8,656 nucleotides of DNA from positions 1 to 8,656 of the forward strand of contig JAGQSI010000070.1 in NCBI GenBank assembly GCA_020439605.1. The letters are read 5' to 3'. The position numbers and the translations under genes were made by a program. The notes beneath the pieces were generated by a model. It saw only the letters and a program-made list of their open reading frames with translations, searched no databases and had not been told where the DNA came from. Below are positions 1 through 6,089 of the stretch, in pieces; the stretch's first letter is position 1, and every line of letters begins with the position of its first letter. The DNA is from Acidimicrobiales bacterium. GTDB lineage: Bacteria > Actinomycetota > Acidimicrobiia > Acidimicrobiales > Iamiaceae.

Positions 1-246
1 CAGCAGATCAATCCGGCGTTGGCCTCCCACGGCGGCTTTGCCTCGCTGGTGGAGATTGTTGAGGGTGGCGAAGGTGAGGGCGCCAAGGCCAAGATCATCA
101 TGGGCGGCGGTTGCCAAGGCTGCGCGGTGAGCGCAGTAACTCTGCGCAACGGCATTCGCGCTTCGATCCTTCAGTACATCCCTGAGATCATTGAAGTAAT
201 TGATGCAACGGATCACGAGGCCGGATCCAATCCTTACTTCTCATAG
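1..246 (+). CDS. nfuA: NfuA-type Fe-S cluster carrier, C-terminal part (5' end outside window)
   Basis: This is the 3' end of a NifU C-terminal-domain protein, a scaffold or carrier that holds a [4Fe-4S] cluster and passes it to cytoplasmic apo-enzymes. The frame is open from base 1, so the start lies upstream; 81 residues are visible. They begin with the family's typical INPALASHGG stretch, followed by the cluster-binding CxxC in GGGCQGC (visible residues 38 and 41) and the amphipathic segment after it. The protein ends in TDHEAGSNPYF, a tail typical of NfuA and related proteins, so the C terminus is intact with its stop at 244-246. Whether a degenerate A-type (IscA/HesB-like) domain precedes it, as in E. 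coli NfuA, cannot be seen. A family member lacking that domain is the main alternative. The next gene, dxs, converges on it. The link is loose, although the MEP pathway's later enzymes IspG and IspH do need [4Fe-4S] clusters. Confidence 0.93.
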   Translation, partial: QQINPALASHGGFASLVEIVEGGEGEGAKAKIIMGGGCQGCAVSAVTLRNGIRASILQYIPEIIEVIDATDHEAGSNPYFS

Positions 247-260
247 GGAGAGCTTGAGCT

Positions 261-310
261 GAACCTGTAGTGGTTTTGGTTTCCTATTCACCCAAATCCA
301 CTACAGGTTC
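261..310. terminator. Long hairpin between convergent nfuA and dxs, probable bidirectional terminator
   Basis: Arms 261-279 and 292-310 are complementary at 18 of 19 positions. The outer 13 base pairs (GAACCTGTAGTGG against CCACTACAGGTTC) are perfect, one T-T mismatch follows at 274/297, then five more pairs; the loop is 12 bases. It lies 14 bases after the nfuA stop and 15 bases before the dxs stop, so it can form at the 3' end of either transcript. Neither side has a T-run, so it is not a classic intrinsic terminator. Stem-only terminators have been proposed in Actinobacteria, and the same structure could instead protect mRNA 3' ends. A dispersed repeat cannot be excluded from one copy. Confidence 0.7.
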
Positions 311-325
311 AAACGCAAAGCGGCC

Positions 326-2233
326 TCAGGCGAGGATCAAACGGGCTCTAGCTGCGATTCCAGCAGCGTCCAGGCCCAACTCGGCAAGGATTGCATCCGG
401 TTTCGCTTGGGCGATGTAGGCGGTAGGGATGCCACATACCTCGACACGTGGTGCAGCGTCTGTGCCGGCTGTACGGTCGCTTAGTGCCATGGCAATCGAT
501 GCTCCGATCCCGCCCTCACGAAGTCCGTCCTCAACAGTTAGGACATGGGTGAAGGTTTGCGCATCAGCGAGCATCTCAGTGGCCAGCGGTTTGATTACCC
601 GGGGATCCCAAACAGTTGCCTCGATGCCGTCTGCCGCAAGAAGCTCTGCAGCCTCCAAACAGATGTGCAACATCTTTCCTACGCCGATAAGGCAGATGTC
701 GGATCCGGAGCGGGCCTTACGGGCGTTGAAGCCGTGGCCCACTTCATCTTCACCTACAACCGGCGCAGCTGTCTTGGGCCAGCGCAGCGAAACCGGTCCG
801 TCGCACAACTCGAAGGCATCGTGGAGTTGAACCTGTAACTCCTGATAGGACGACGGGGCAAACATCGTCATTCCCGGGATCTTGGACAGCAAAACCATGT
901 CGAGCACGCCGTGGTGTGATGGTCCGTCGTCTCCGGTTATTCCAGCACGGTCGAGGCAGTAGACCACGGGAAGGTGGTGCAGGCCAACATCGAGGTTGGC
1001 CTGGTCGAATGCTCTGCTGAGAAACGTTGAGTAAACGGTGACCACAGGTCTGAGGCCGCCCATAGCCATGCCCGCAGCAGATGTGACGGCGTGCTGCTCA
1101 GCAATGCCGACATCCACAAACCGGTCAGGGAAACGTTCTTCGAATGGCAGGAGGCCGGTTGAACCCGGCATGGCTGCAGTAATGGCCACCACCTCGGGGC
1201 GTGCTTCGGCCTCCTTGACTATTGCTTCGGTAAAGGCACCCGTGAACGATGGTGCGGCGCCTGGCCCCTTTGGTTGGGGTCCATCCTCTGGATTGAACAC
1301 TCCAGATGTGTCGTGAAGATGCTTCTCTGTGTCTTGTTCGGCCGGCGGGTAGCCCTTGCCCTTGGTGGTGAGAACGTGGACCACTACTGGTCCGTCGTAC
1401 TCTGCGGCGTTGCGTAGGGCTTCTTCAATGAGCGGCAGGTCGTGACCGTCGAATGGGCCGGAGTAACGAACTCCGAGGGTCTCGAAAAAGATCGGTGGTT
1501 CGAGCATCTCACGAAGCCCAGCTCTCGCCCCAGCGAGGCCCCACGCCAGGTGCTGGCCGACCATAGGGACTTGGCGCACGACTTCTTCTGCCTTGCGGCG
1601 CTGTTTCACATAGCGGGGATCAAGGCGCAGACGCGAAACCCCAGCGGTCAGCCTTCCAACGGTAGGAGCGTAGGAACGGCCATTGTCGTTGAGCACGATG
1701 ATCGTGCGCTGGCCAGCGTGGCCGAGATTGTTGAGTGCCTCGTAAGCCATTCCGCCGGTGAGGGCGCCGTCACCGATGACTGCCACAACGTGGTTGCGCT
1801 GTGGCGATCTCCCGGCCCGGCGCTCACGCTCGCATCTCAGGTCCTCGGCGAGCGCCAATCCGTGGGCATAGGAGATAGAGGTGGAGGCGTGGGAGTTCTC
1901 CACGAAGTCATGGGCGGATTCTTCGCGGCTCGGATAGCCCGACAGTCCGTCTTGTTTGCGCAGGAATTCAAAGCCGTTCTGGCGTCCGGTCACCAACTTG
2001 TGGACGTAGGCAAGATGGCCGGTGTCCCAGATGATGCGATCGTTCGGCGAGTCAAAGACCCGGTGCAGAGCGAGAGTCAGTTCCACCACACCAAGGTTGG
2101 AACCGAGATGGCCGCTGCCGCCCCGGGCGACGGCGCCGACGATAAAGGTACGGATCTCGCCAGCTAGCTCTTCGAGCTGGGAGTCGGAGAGGGTGCGTAG
2201 GTCAGCAGGCCCGTTGATGGTCTCGAGCAACAT
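326..2233 (-). CDS. dxs: 1-deoxy-D-xylulose-5-phosphate synthase
   Basis: Dxs joins pyruvate and glyceraldehyde 3-phosphate, with loss of CO2, to make 1-deoxy-D-xylulose 5-phosphate, the first step of the MEP pathway to isoprenoids and a precursor for thiamine and pyridoxal. The protein is 635 aa, normal for the family. In order it has an N-terminal TPP-binding domain with WDTGHLAYVHK (H73, H78) and the TPP/Mg motif GDGALTGG (D155) ending at NDNG (N184); a central transketolase pyrimidine domain with DVGIAEQHAVT (catalytic E379) and DRAGITGDDGPSHHG; and a C-terminal transketolase domain. HDFVENSHAS and NDNGRSYAPTVG resemble mycobacterial Dxs. I chose the ATG at 2233 because MLLETINGPADL matches the usual N terminus; an in-frame TTG at 2242 would add three residues. 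Compared with mycobacterial Dxs recalled from memory, about nine extra residues (near residues 132-147) precede the TPP motif. It is a single-gene unit, divergent from the cyclase gene. Confidence 0.98.
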   Translation of the reverse strand: MLLETINGPADLRTLSDSQLEELAGEIRTFIVGAVARGGSGHLGSNLGVVELTLALHRVFDSPNDRIIWDTGHLAYVHKLVTGRQNGFEFLRKQDGLSGYPSREESAHDFVENSHASTSISYAHGLALAEDLRCERERRAGRSPQRNHVVAVIGDGALTGGMAYEALNNLGHAGQRTIIVLNDNGRSYAPTVGRLTAGVSRLRLDPRYVKQRRKAEEVVRQVPMVGQHLAWGLAGARAGLREMLEPPIFFETLGVRYSGPFDGHDLPLIEEALRNAAEYDGPVVVHVLTTKGKGYPPAEQDTEKHLHDTSGVFNPEDGPQPKGPGAAPSFTGAFTEAIVKEAEARPEVVAITAAMPGSTGLLPFEERFPDRFVDVGIAEQHAVTSAAGMAMGGLRPVVTVYSTFLSRAFDQANLDVGLHHLPVVYCLDRAGITGDDGPSHHGVLDMVLLSKIPGMTMFAPSSYQELQVQLHDAFELCDGPVSLRWPKTAAPVVGEDEVGHGFNARKARSGSDICLIGVGKMLHICLEAAELLAADGIEATVWDPRVIKPLATEMLADAQTFTHVLTVEDGLREGGIGASIAMALSDRTAGTDAAPRVEVCGIPTAYIAQAKPDAILAELGLDAAGIAARARLILA

Positions 2234-2241
2234 TGAATGCA

Positions 2242-2270
2242 ACGCTACCGCTCAGGGACCCTGATGTTCG
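2242..2270 (-). promoter_or_regulatory. Candidate dxs promoter
   Basis: On the minus strand, a TAGCGT hexamer (2242-2247, fitting the actinobacterial TANNNT -10 pattern) lies 8 bases upstream of the dxs ATG. A weak -35-like CGAACA (2265-2270) sits 17 bases further up. If it is used, transcription would start within a base or two of the ATG, giving an almost leaderless mRNA. That agrees with the lack of a clear Shine-Dalgarno sequence there. The hexamers are weak and the match could be chance. Confidence 0.3.
2252..2264. promoter_or_regulatory. Perfect odd palindrome, possible operator
   Basis: TCAGGG-A-CCCTGA is a perfect inverted repeat with 6-base arms and a single central base. It lies in the 95-base gap between the divergent dxs and cyclase genes, inside the spacer of the candidate dxs promoter, a usual place for a repressor or activator site. 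No regulator is identified, and a palindrome this short can arise by chance. Confidence 0.28.
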
Positions 2271-2316
2271 ATGCGGTCGGTGTGGTTGGGTTAGGACGCG
2301 ACTACAGAAACGCACC

Positions 2317-2322
2317 TACGAT
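2317..2322 (+). promoter_or_regulatory. Candidate -10 element of a leaderless adenylate cyclase transcript
   Basis: TACGAT fits TANNNT and ends exactly 6 bases before the ATG at 2329, which would place the transcription start on or next to the A of the ATG. No convincing Shine-Dalgarno sequence precedes that ATG, so a leaderless mRNA is a reasonable reading. No good -35 hexamer is visible. Confidence 0.3.
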
Positions 2323-2328
2323 GGCGAT

Positions 2329-3129
2329 ATGGCTCAGGTCGATCGAGTTCGGCGGGTCGGCGAAGCCGCCGTGGCGACGGTGCGGCGCGGTGTTTCTGAA
2401 CGTTTGGCTGAGTTGATTCGTTCCGATCCTGAGATAGCCCAGCATGCCGCCGAGGTTGGGCTCGTGGACCGAGCATGGTTGGAACATCCAGCCGAGCAAC
2501 CCTTTCGCACGGCTCCGCCTACGGAGATGGTTCAGCGCTTTCTCGAGAGCGTCGCTGAACGGCGACCCTCAATGTTGGCCTCGGCCGGGTTGAGCGGCAT
2601 TCAGGCTCTGTCGCTATTTCGGGCGGAGTCAATAGAAGATGCCCCGACACAGGTGATAACGGTTGTCTTCACGGACCTTGAAGGGTTCACGAAGTACACA
2701 GCGAGTCACGGTGATGAGCTTGCTGCTGCGTTGATCGCTGAGCACCAACGTCAGGTGGGTCCGATTGTCAGGAGCCGAGGCGGCAAGATCGTCAAGCGTC
2801 TCGGTGATGGCCTGATGCTTACTTTCCCTGAGCCTGAAGCTGGTCTTCTCGCAGCGCTGGAGATGGTCGAGACGGTCCATGATCCCTTGCGGTTACGGGC
2901 CGGTGTCCACAGTGGCGAGGCGGTAGTGACTCACGATGACGCCCTTGGCCATGTGGTCAACGTTGCTAGCCGGATTACTGAGCAGGCCAGGGGTGGGGTG
3001 GTGCTCACCTCGGTTGAAGTTCGTGGCGCGGTGGCAGATCTCGAAGGTGTGAAGTTCGGACGGGCCAAACGCACGAAACTCAAGGGAGTCGAGCCGATGA
3101 GTCTCGTGCGGGTGGAATCGGTCGGCTGA
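2329..3129 (+). CDS. Class III adenylate cyclase with short N-terminal region
   Basis: This 266-aa protein is predicted to make cAMP from ATP. The catalytic domain runs from about residue 107 to the C terminus. It carries the two metal-binding aspartates (D116 in VVFTDLEGFT, D160 in KRLGDG), the adenine-selecting lysine and aspartate (K156, D204), and the transition-state pair N211 and R215 in VVNVASRI, so it looks catalytically complete as a homodimer. There is no transmembrane segment or HAMP domain, so it is probably soluble. The first 105 residues are helical-looking and may be regulatory, loosely like the N-terminal regions of mycobacterial soluble cyclases such as Rv1264 and Rv2212, but I cannot assign a domain. 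The ATG at 2329 was chosen because an upstream TTG at 2233 adds 32 unconvincing residues that run back to the dxs start. It probably shares an mRNA with the DUF2332 gene that follows after 3 bases. Confidence 0.93.
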   Translation: MAQVDRVRRVGEAAVATVRRGVSERLAELIRSDPEIAQHAAEVGLVDRAWLEHPAEQPFRTAPPTEMVQRFLESVAERRPSMLASAGLSGIQALSLFRAESIEDAPTQVITVVFTDLEGFTKYTASHGDELAAALIAEHQRQVGPIVRSRGGKIVKRLGDGLMLTFPEPEAGLLAALEMVETVHDPLRLRAGVHSGEAVVTHDDALGHVVNVASRITEQARGGVVLTSVEVRGAVADLEGVKFGRAKRTKLKGVEPMSLVRVESVG

Positions 3130-3132
3130 GTC

Positions 3133-4197
3133 TTGGGCCCAAAGCAGTCCAGTCACCTCCTCGAGGTGCTCGAAGCTCAGCGTCATAGCTGTGAGATGGC
3201 CGGATCTGCGCTCTATAGCGAAATTCTCGAAGTCGTCGCCGCCGATGTTCGCGCCAAAGGTCAGTTTGGTGAGTTGCTCGCCCCGGTCGGCGATGCGCCG
3301 TACGCCGACGCGGTCGGGTTGCGTCTGCTCGCAGGGTTGCATCGCCTGGTCCTTGAGGGCTTGGCGCCCGAATTGGCCGCGCACTACCCATCGGTGGGTG
3401 GATCTCTGCGTGGGAGAGAGTCGTTGCGCGCTGGCTTGTTGTCGGTGCTCGGCGCTCAGAGGCCAGCCCTAGATGATGCGGTGAGAGCGAACGTCCAAAC
3501 CAACGAGGTGGGCAGATGTGTGGCGTTGCTGGGCGGCTTCATCGAAGCGAGTGAATTTGGGTTCCCTCTGAGGATCCTTGAGGTGGGGGCAAGCGCTGGA
3601 TTGAATCTTTGGTTTGACCGGTACAGATATGACGCAGGGGGCATCTCGTTCGGTCCGGCCAACAGTGCGCTACGTTTCAACGAACCGTGGGCTTCGGAAC
3701 CGCCGAACCTTGCGTCGCGAGTTCTTGTGCAGGAGCGCCTGGGGTGCGACGCCAATCCCATTGACCTGACAACCCCTAAAGGCGCGCTCATGCTCCGATC
3801 GTTTGTCTGGGCAGATCAACTGAACCGATTGAGCCGGTTGGATGCCGCTCTGGACGCAGTAGAGAGTTGCCCATTCGTTGTGGAGCGAGCAGACGCGCTG
3901 GATTGGCTTCGGCCCCAGCTGGGTTCAAGGGTCACGGGAACGACAACGGTTGTCTTTCATTCGATCGTCATGCAATATCTCGGGCATCGCCAGCGCGCAG
4001 AACTAGTGAGTGTCATCGAAGCGGCAGGGGCTGAGGCAACCAGCGACAGTCCGTTGTGTTGGCTTCGGTTCGAGCCGGGCGGCGATCAGGCGACGCTGCG
4101 GCTCACCATGTGGCCCGCGGGCGAATCACGAGTCCTGGCCACTAGCGCTTATCACGGTCCGCCCGTGGTCTGGAGGCCCCGCCTCGCCACGTCCTAG
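3133..4197 (+). CDS. DUF2332 family protein of unknown function
   Basis: This 354-aa protein has the signatures of DUF2332, a mostly actinobacterial and proteobacterial family with no established function. Visible blocks are CEMAGSALYSEIL (20-32), LLAGLHRLVLEG (65-76), VQTNEVGRC (121-129), LEVGASAGLNL followed by DRYRYD (149-167), VWADQLNRLSRL (225-236) and VVFHSIVMQYL (273-283). The LEVGASAGLN block resembles motif I of Rossmann-fold SAM methyltransferases, but this is an inference and no methyl acceptor is suggested. No signal peptide or membrane segment is seen, so it is probably cytoplasmic. The TTG start at 3133 keeps the conserved N-terminal AQRHSCE segment; GTG at 3166 is an alternative, and ATG at 3196 would cut into the conserved region. 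It begins 3 bases after the cyclase stop with no strong ribosome site, suggesting translational coupling. Its last 72 bases overlap the convergent PAP2 gene. Confidence 0.9.
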   Translation: MGPKQSSHLLEVLEAQRHSCEMAGSALYSEILEVVAADVRAKGQFGELLAPVGDAPYADAVGLRLLAGLHRLVLEGLAPELAAHYPSVGGSLRGRESLRAGLLSVLGAQRPALDDAVRANVQTNEVGRCVALLGGFIEASEFGFPLRILEVGASAGLNLWFDRYRYDAGGISFGPANSALRFNEPWASEPPNLASRVLVQERLGCDANPIDLTTPKGALMLRSFVWADQLNRLSRLDAALDAVESCPFVVERADALDWLRPQLGSRVTGTTTVVFHSIVMQYLGHRQRAELVSVIEAAGAEATSDSPLCWLRFEPGGDQATLRLTMWPAGESRVLATSAYHGPPVVWRPRLATS

Positions 4198-5013
4198 GCG
4201 TCGGTTGGTGGAGATGCGTTCGACGACGGAGGCGATGGTAAACCCTCCCGCAAGAACAACCCCTCCGAAGAAGGCATCGAGCCAGTAGTGGTTCCCGGTC
4301 ACGATGATGCAGAAGGTGGTAGCGGCGGGATAAAGGAACCAGAGCCACCTACGCCAGCCTGAGCCAATGACTATGACCATTGTTATTGCGCACCAGGTGG
4401 ACCAGCCGAAGTGAAGGCTGGGCATTGCGGCGTACTGGTTGGAAATGGCGGCCATCCCCCCGGAGCTGAACTTCCAGAGGCCGCCCCACAACTCGATCGT
4501 GTCCACGATCCCGTAGCCGTGACAGTTCTCGCCCTGGCCGTAACAGGCCCCGAATGTGGAGGCCGAGTCCAACAGTCGAGGCGGCATCAATGTGAACGAG
4601 GCGAAGCCAATGAGCGCGAGTGCAGTAGTTCCAGCAAGAGCTGTTCGGATGAAACGGTAACGATCAGGCACTTTGCGGAACGCGGCGATCAGCACTCCGA
4701 TCGTAACGATGAAGTGAGCAGTTCCATAGAAGATGTTCCAAGCTCGGATGAAGCCGCGATTGGGTAGATCCAGGTACCACTGCTGCAGTGCCGGTTCGAA
4801 CCAGAGTCGTAGCGACTCTTCAATTCTGATGATGTCCTTGGCGTGGCCGAAGGCGATCATCCGAGATTCTGTGCCTGCCCCGAATAGGTTCCGTACCTGC
4901 GAATAGACCAAGTAGAAGACCGCGGCGATGAGGACCTCGTGCCACCAAGTTGGTGCTTTGAAGGTCGATGCGGCCCTGTCTTGTGGCGCTGTGGTTGAGG
5001 CAGTGGATTTCAT
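4126..5013 (-). CDS. PAP2-superfamily membrane phosphatase/phosphotransferase (PAP2_3, inositolphosphotransferase-like)
   Basis: This 295-aa integral membrane protein of the PAP2 superfamily has about six hydrophobic segments (around 26-42, 92-112, 122-143, 202-217, 222-239 and 248-264). Catalytic motifs present are MPSLH (H201, equivalent to the PSGH motif) and VTGNHYWLDAF (H242 as nucleophile, D246), the pattern of the PAP2_3 branch that includes inositol-phosphoryl-ceramide-synthase-like enzymes. It should act on a lipid phosphate or transfer a phospho-head group at the outer membrane face; the substrate is not determined by sequence. Two cysteines in the 157-164 loop (ACYGQGENC) could form a disulfide outside the cell. 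Its ATG overlaps the TGA of the upstream gene as ATGA (5010-5013), with no separate Shine-Dalgarno sequence, so translation is probably coupled. The last 23 residues, a soluble tail after the final membrane segment, are encoded opposite the end of the DUF2332 gene. Confidence 0.9.
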   Translation of the reverse strand: MKSTASTTAPQDRAASTFKAPTWWHEVLIAAVFYLVYSQVRNLFGAGTESRMIAFGHAKDIIRIEESLRLWFEPALQQWYLDLPNRGFIRAWNIFYGTAHFIVTIGVLIAAFRKVPDRYRFIRTALAGTTALALIGFASFTLMPPRLLDSASTFGACYGQGENCHGYGIVDTIELWGGLWKFSSGGMAAISNQYAAMPSLHFGWSTWCAITMVIVIGSGWRRWLWFLYPAATTFCIIVTGNHYWLDAFFGGVVLAGGFTIASVVERISTNRRLGRGEAGPPDHGRTVISASGQDS

Positions 5014-6014
5014 GGAGTCAGGTTGTTCGAGGGGCGCACTCGGTTACCCACTGCGAACGCCGGAGCGCCAAACAAGCTGACAACCAAGTTGAGAAGATAG
5101 AGCGCCAGCCCGAGAGCGATTGCTTGCGACTGTGGCACACCGAGGGGGTGCAGGAACAATGCGAACAGGCCCTCACGGATCCCGAGGCCCGAAATCGAAA
5201 TGGGCAGAACCTGAGCTATCAGTACTGCGGGCACAAAAGCGAGTAGCGCAGTGGGGCCTACGCCAGCAGGCATGCCAAGGGCTCTTGCTGTCATTAGCGC
5301 CGAGGCTATGAGGATCAGTTGATAACCGAATCCCGTTGCAAGGATCTTGGCGGTAGCGCCGGGCGATCGTGTGAGCCGAGTGAGTCCCAGCCGTACCGCT
5401 CCGGTAAAGCGTCTCCAGCCTTCGTTGTGTTCCAGTTGGTTTTCTAGAACTTCGAGACTGCCACCAGTACGTGTGGTGAGCACCAGAACGACTATCAACA
5501 GTCCAAGCGTGGCGGAGGCAGTAGCAAAAGCGACTGCAGATGCTCGCCCGAGTTCTCTTAGTCCCGGGTTGACGATGAGCCCGGTGAGGGTGATCACAGG
5601 CAACACCAGCCACCCGGTGAGGCGCTCAAGGACCACCGAGGCAAACACAGTGGGGGGTGCTCCTGTGTCCTTCGATAGTCGCGAGACCCTGAGCGCGTCA
5701 CCGCCAATCGTGCTGGGAAGGATGTTGCCCATGAACTGTCCGGCAAAGTAGAGCGACAGGAGACGGCCGAAGGGATATCTGATCCCAAGAGCCGCCAGAA
5801 CTGCGCTCCAGCGAAGTGCAGACACGACAACACCAATGAAGGTCAGGGCCAGGGCGCCGCCGAGCCAGGCGAATGTTGTTGTGGTCGGGTGGGGGATCGC
5901 CTCGGACCAGCCTGATCCGATCCTGGTTACGAGCAACCACAGGAGCAGGGCACTGATCGCTATACGTGCGAGCAGGATCATGCGTTGTCTGCTTGCTTGC
6001 ACGACCTTCCCCAT
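5010..6014 (-). CDS. YbhN / lysylphosphatidylglycerol-synthase transmembrane-domain family protein
   Basis: This 334-aa multi-pass membrane protein belongs to the UPF0104 / LPG_synthase_TM family, related to the membrane part of MprF, E. coli YbhN and archaeal AglD. Family motifs are GQFMGNILPSTIGGDALRV (92-110), VVLERLTG (127-134) and LPISISGLGIREGLF (270-284). I count seven to eight hydrophobic segments (about 12-30, 48-66, 84-100, 132-149, 160-180, 224-242, 253-276 and 296-320). It has no C-terminal aminoacyl-transferase domain, so it is not a full MprF. The MprF membrane domain flips lipids, so lipid translocation or binding is the best guess, with unknown substrate. The ATG at 6014 is preferred over an in-frame TTG at 6032 because GAGG at 6023-6026 sits 8 bases before it. 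It is first in a two-gene operon with the PAP2 gene and divergent from the hydrolase gene, with 75 bases between starts. Confidence 0.9.
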   Translation of the reverse strand: MGKVVQASRQRMILLARIAISALLLWLLVTRIGSGWSEAIPHPTTTTFAWLGGALALTFIGVVVSALRWSAVLAALGIRYPFGRLLSLYFAGQFMGNILPSTIGGDALRVSRLSKDTGAPPTVFASVVLERLTGWLVLPVITLTGLIVNPGLRELGRASAVAFATASATLGLLIVVLVLTTRTGGSLEVLENQLEHNEGWRRFTGAVRLGLTRLTRSPGATAKILATGFGYQLILIASALMTARALGMPAGVGPTALLAFVPAVLIAQVLPISISGLGIREGLFALFLHPLGVPQSQAIALGLALYLLNLVVSLFGAPAFAVGNRVRPSNNLTP

Positions 6015-6022
6015 GTCGTTGA

Positions 6023-6026
6023 CCTC
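6023..6026 (-). promoter_or_regulatory. Ribosome binding site deciding the YbhN-family start
   Basis: On the minus strand GAGG (part of GAGGTC, 6021-6026) lies 8 bases upstream of the ATG at 6014. It falls inside the coding extension that would result from the TTG at 6032, so it supports the shorter protein. Confidence 0.55.
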
Positions 6027-6079
6027 GGACAAGGCAGGTTATCGGCCTACAGCCAAAACATCGTGATACGGGTACTGTC

Positions 6080-6084
6080 AAGGA
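6080..6084 (+). promoter_or_regulatory. Ribosome binding site deciding the hydrolase start
   Basis: AAGGA lies 5 bases before the ATG at 6090. This is one of the best Shine-Dalgarno matches in the window. It argues against the longer frame that opens at 5985, which would also overlap the coding region of the divergent YbhN-family gene. Confidence 0.65.
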
Positions 6085-6089
6085 TTCAT

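Noticed and set aside
824..837. Near copy (GAGTTGAACCTGTA) of the left arm of the 261-310 hairpin inside dxs
   Set aside because: One 14-base match with a mismatch is expected by chance within this length of sequence, and there is no second arm beside it.
1442..2167. 241-codon open frame on the plus strand opposite dxs
   Set aside because: It lies wholly antisense to an unmistakable dxs, has no recognisable motif, and long opposite-strand frames are expected in GC-biased coding sequence.
2233..2328. N-terminal extension of the cyclase with a CGRCG motif, starting at TTG 2233
   Set aside because: It would begin inside the dxs start codon region, lacks a ribosome site, and the apparent CxxC is isolated with no zinc-finger partner. 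The ATG at 2329 gives a normal-looking N terminus.
2893..3384. 163-codon minus-strand frame across the cyclase/DUF2332 junction
   Set aside because: It is antisense to two well-supported genes and has low-complexity, unconserved content.
6076..6081. Perfect TTGACA on the minus strand upstream of the YbhN-family gene
   Set aside because: No acceptable -10 hexamer follows at 16-18 bases, so I did not call a promoter from it.
5985..6089. N-terminal extension of the alpha/beta hydrolase
   Set aside because: It overlaps the coding region of the divergent YbhN-family gene, and the ATG at 6090 has a good AAGGA site and the expected family start.
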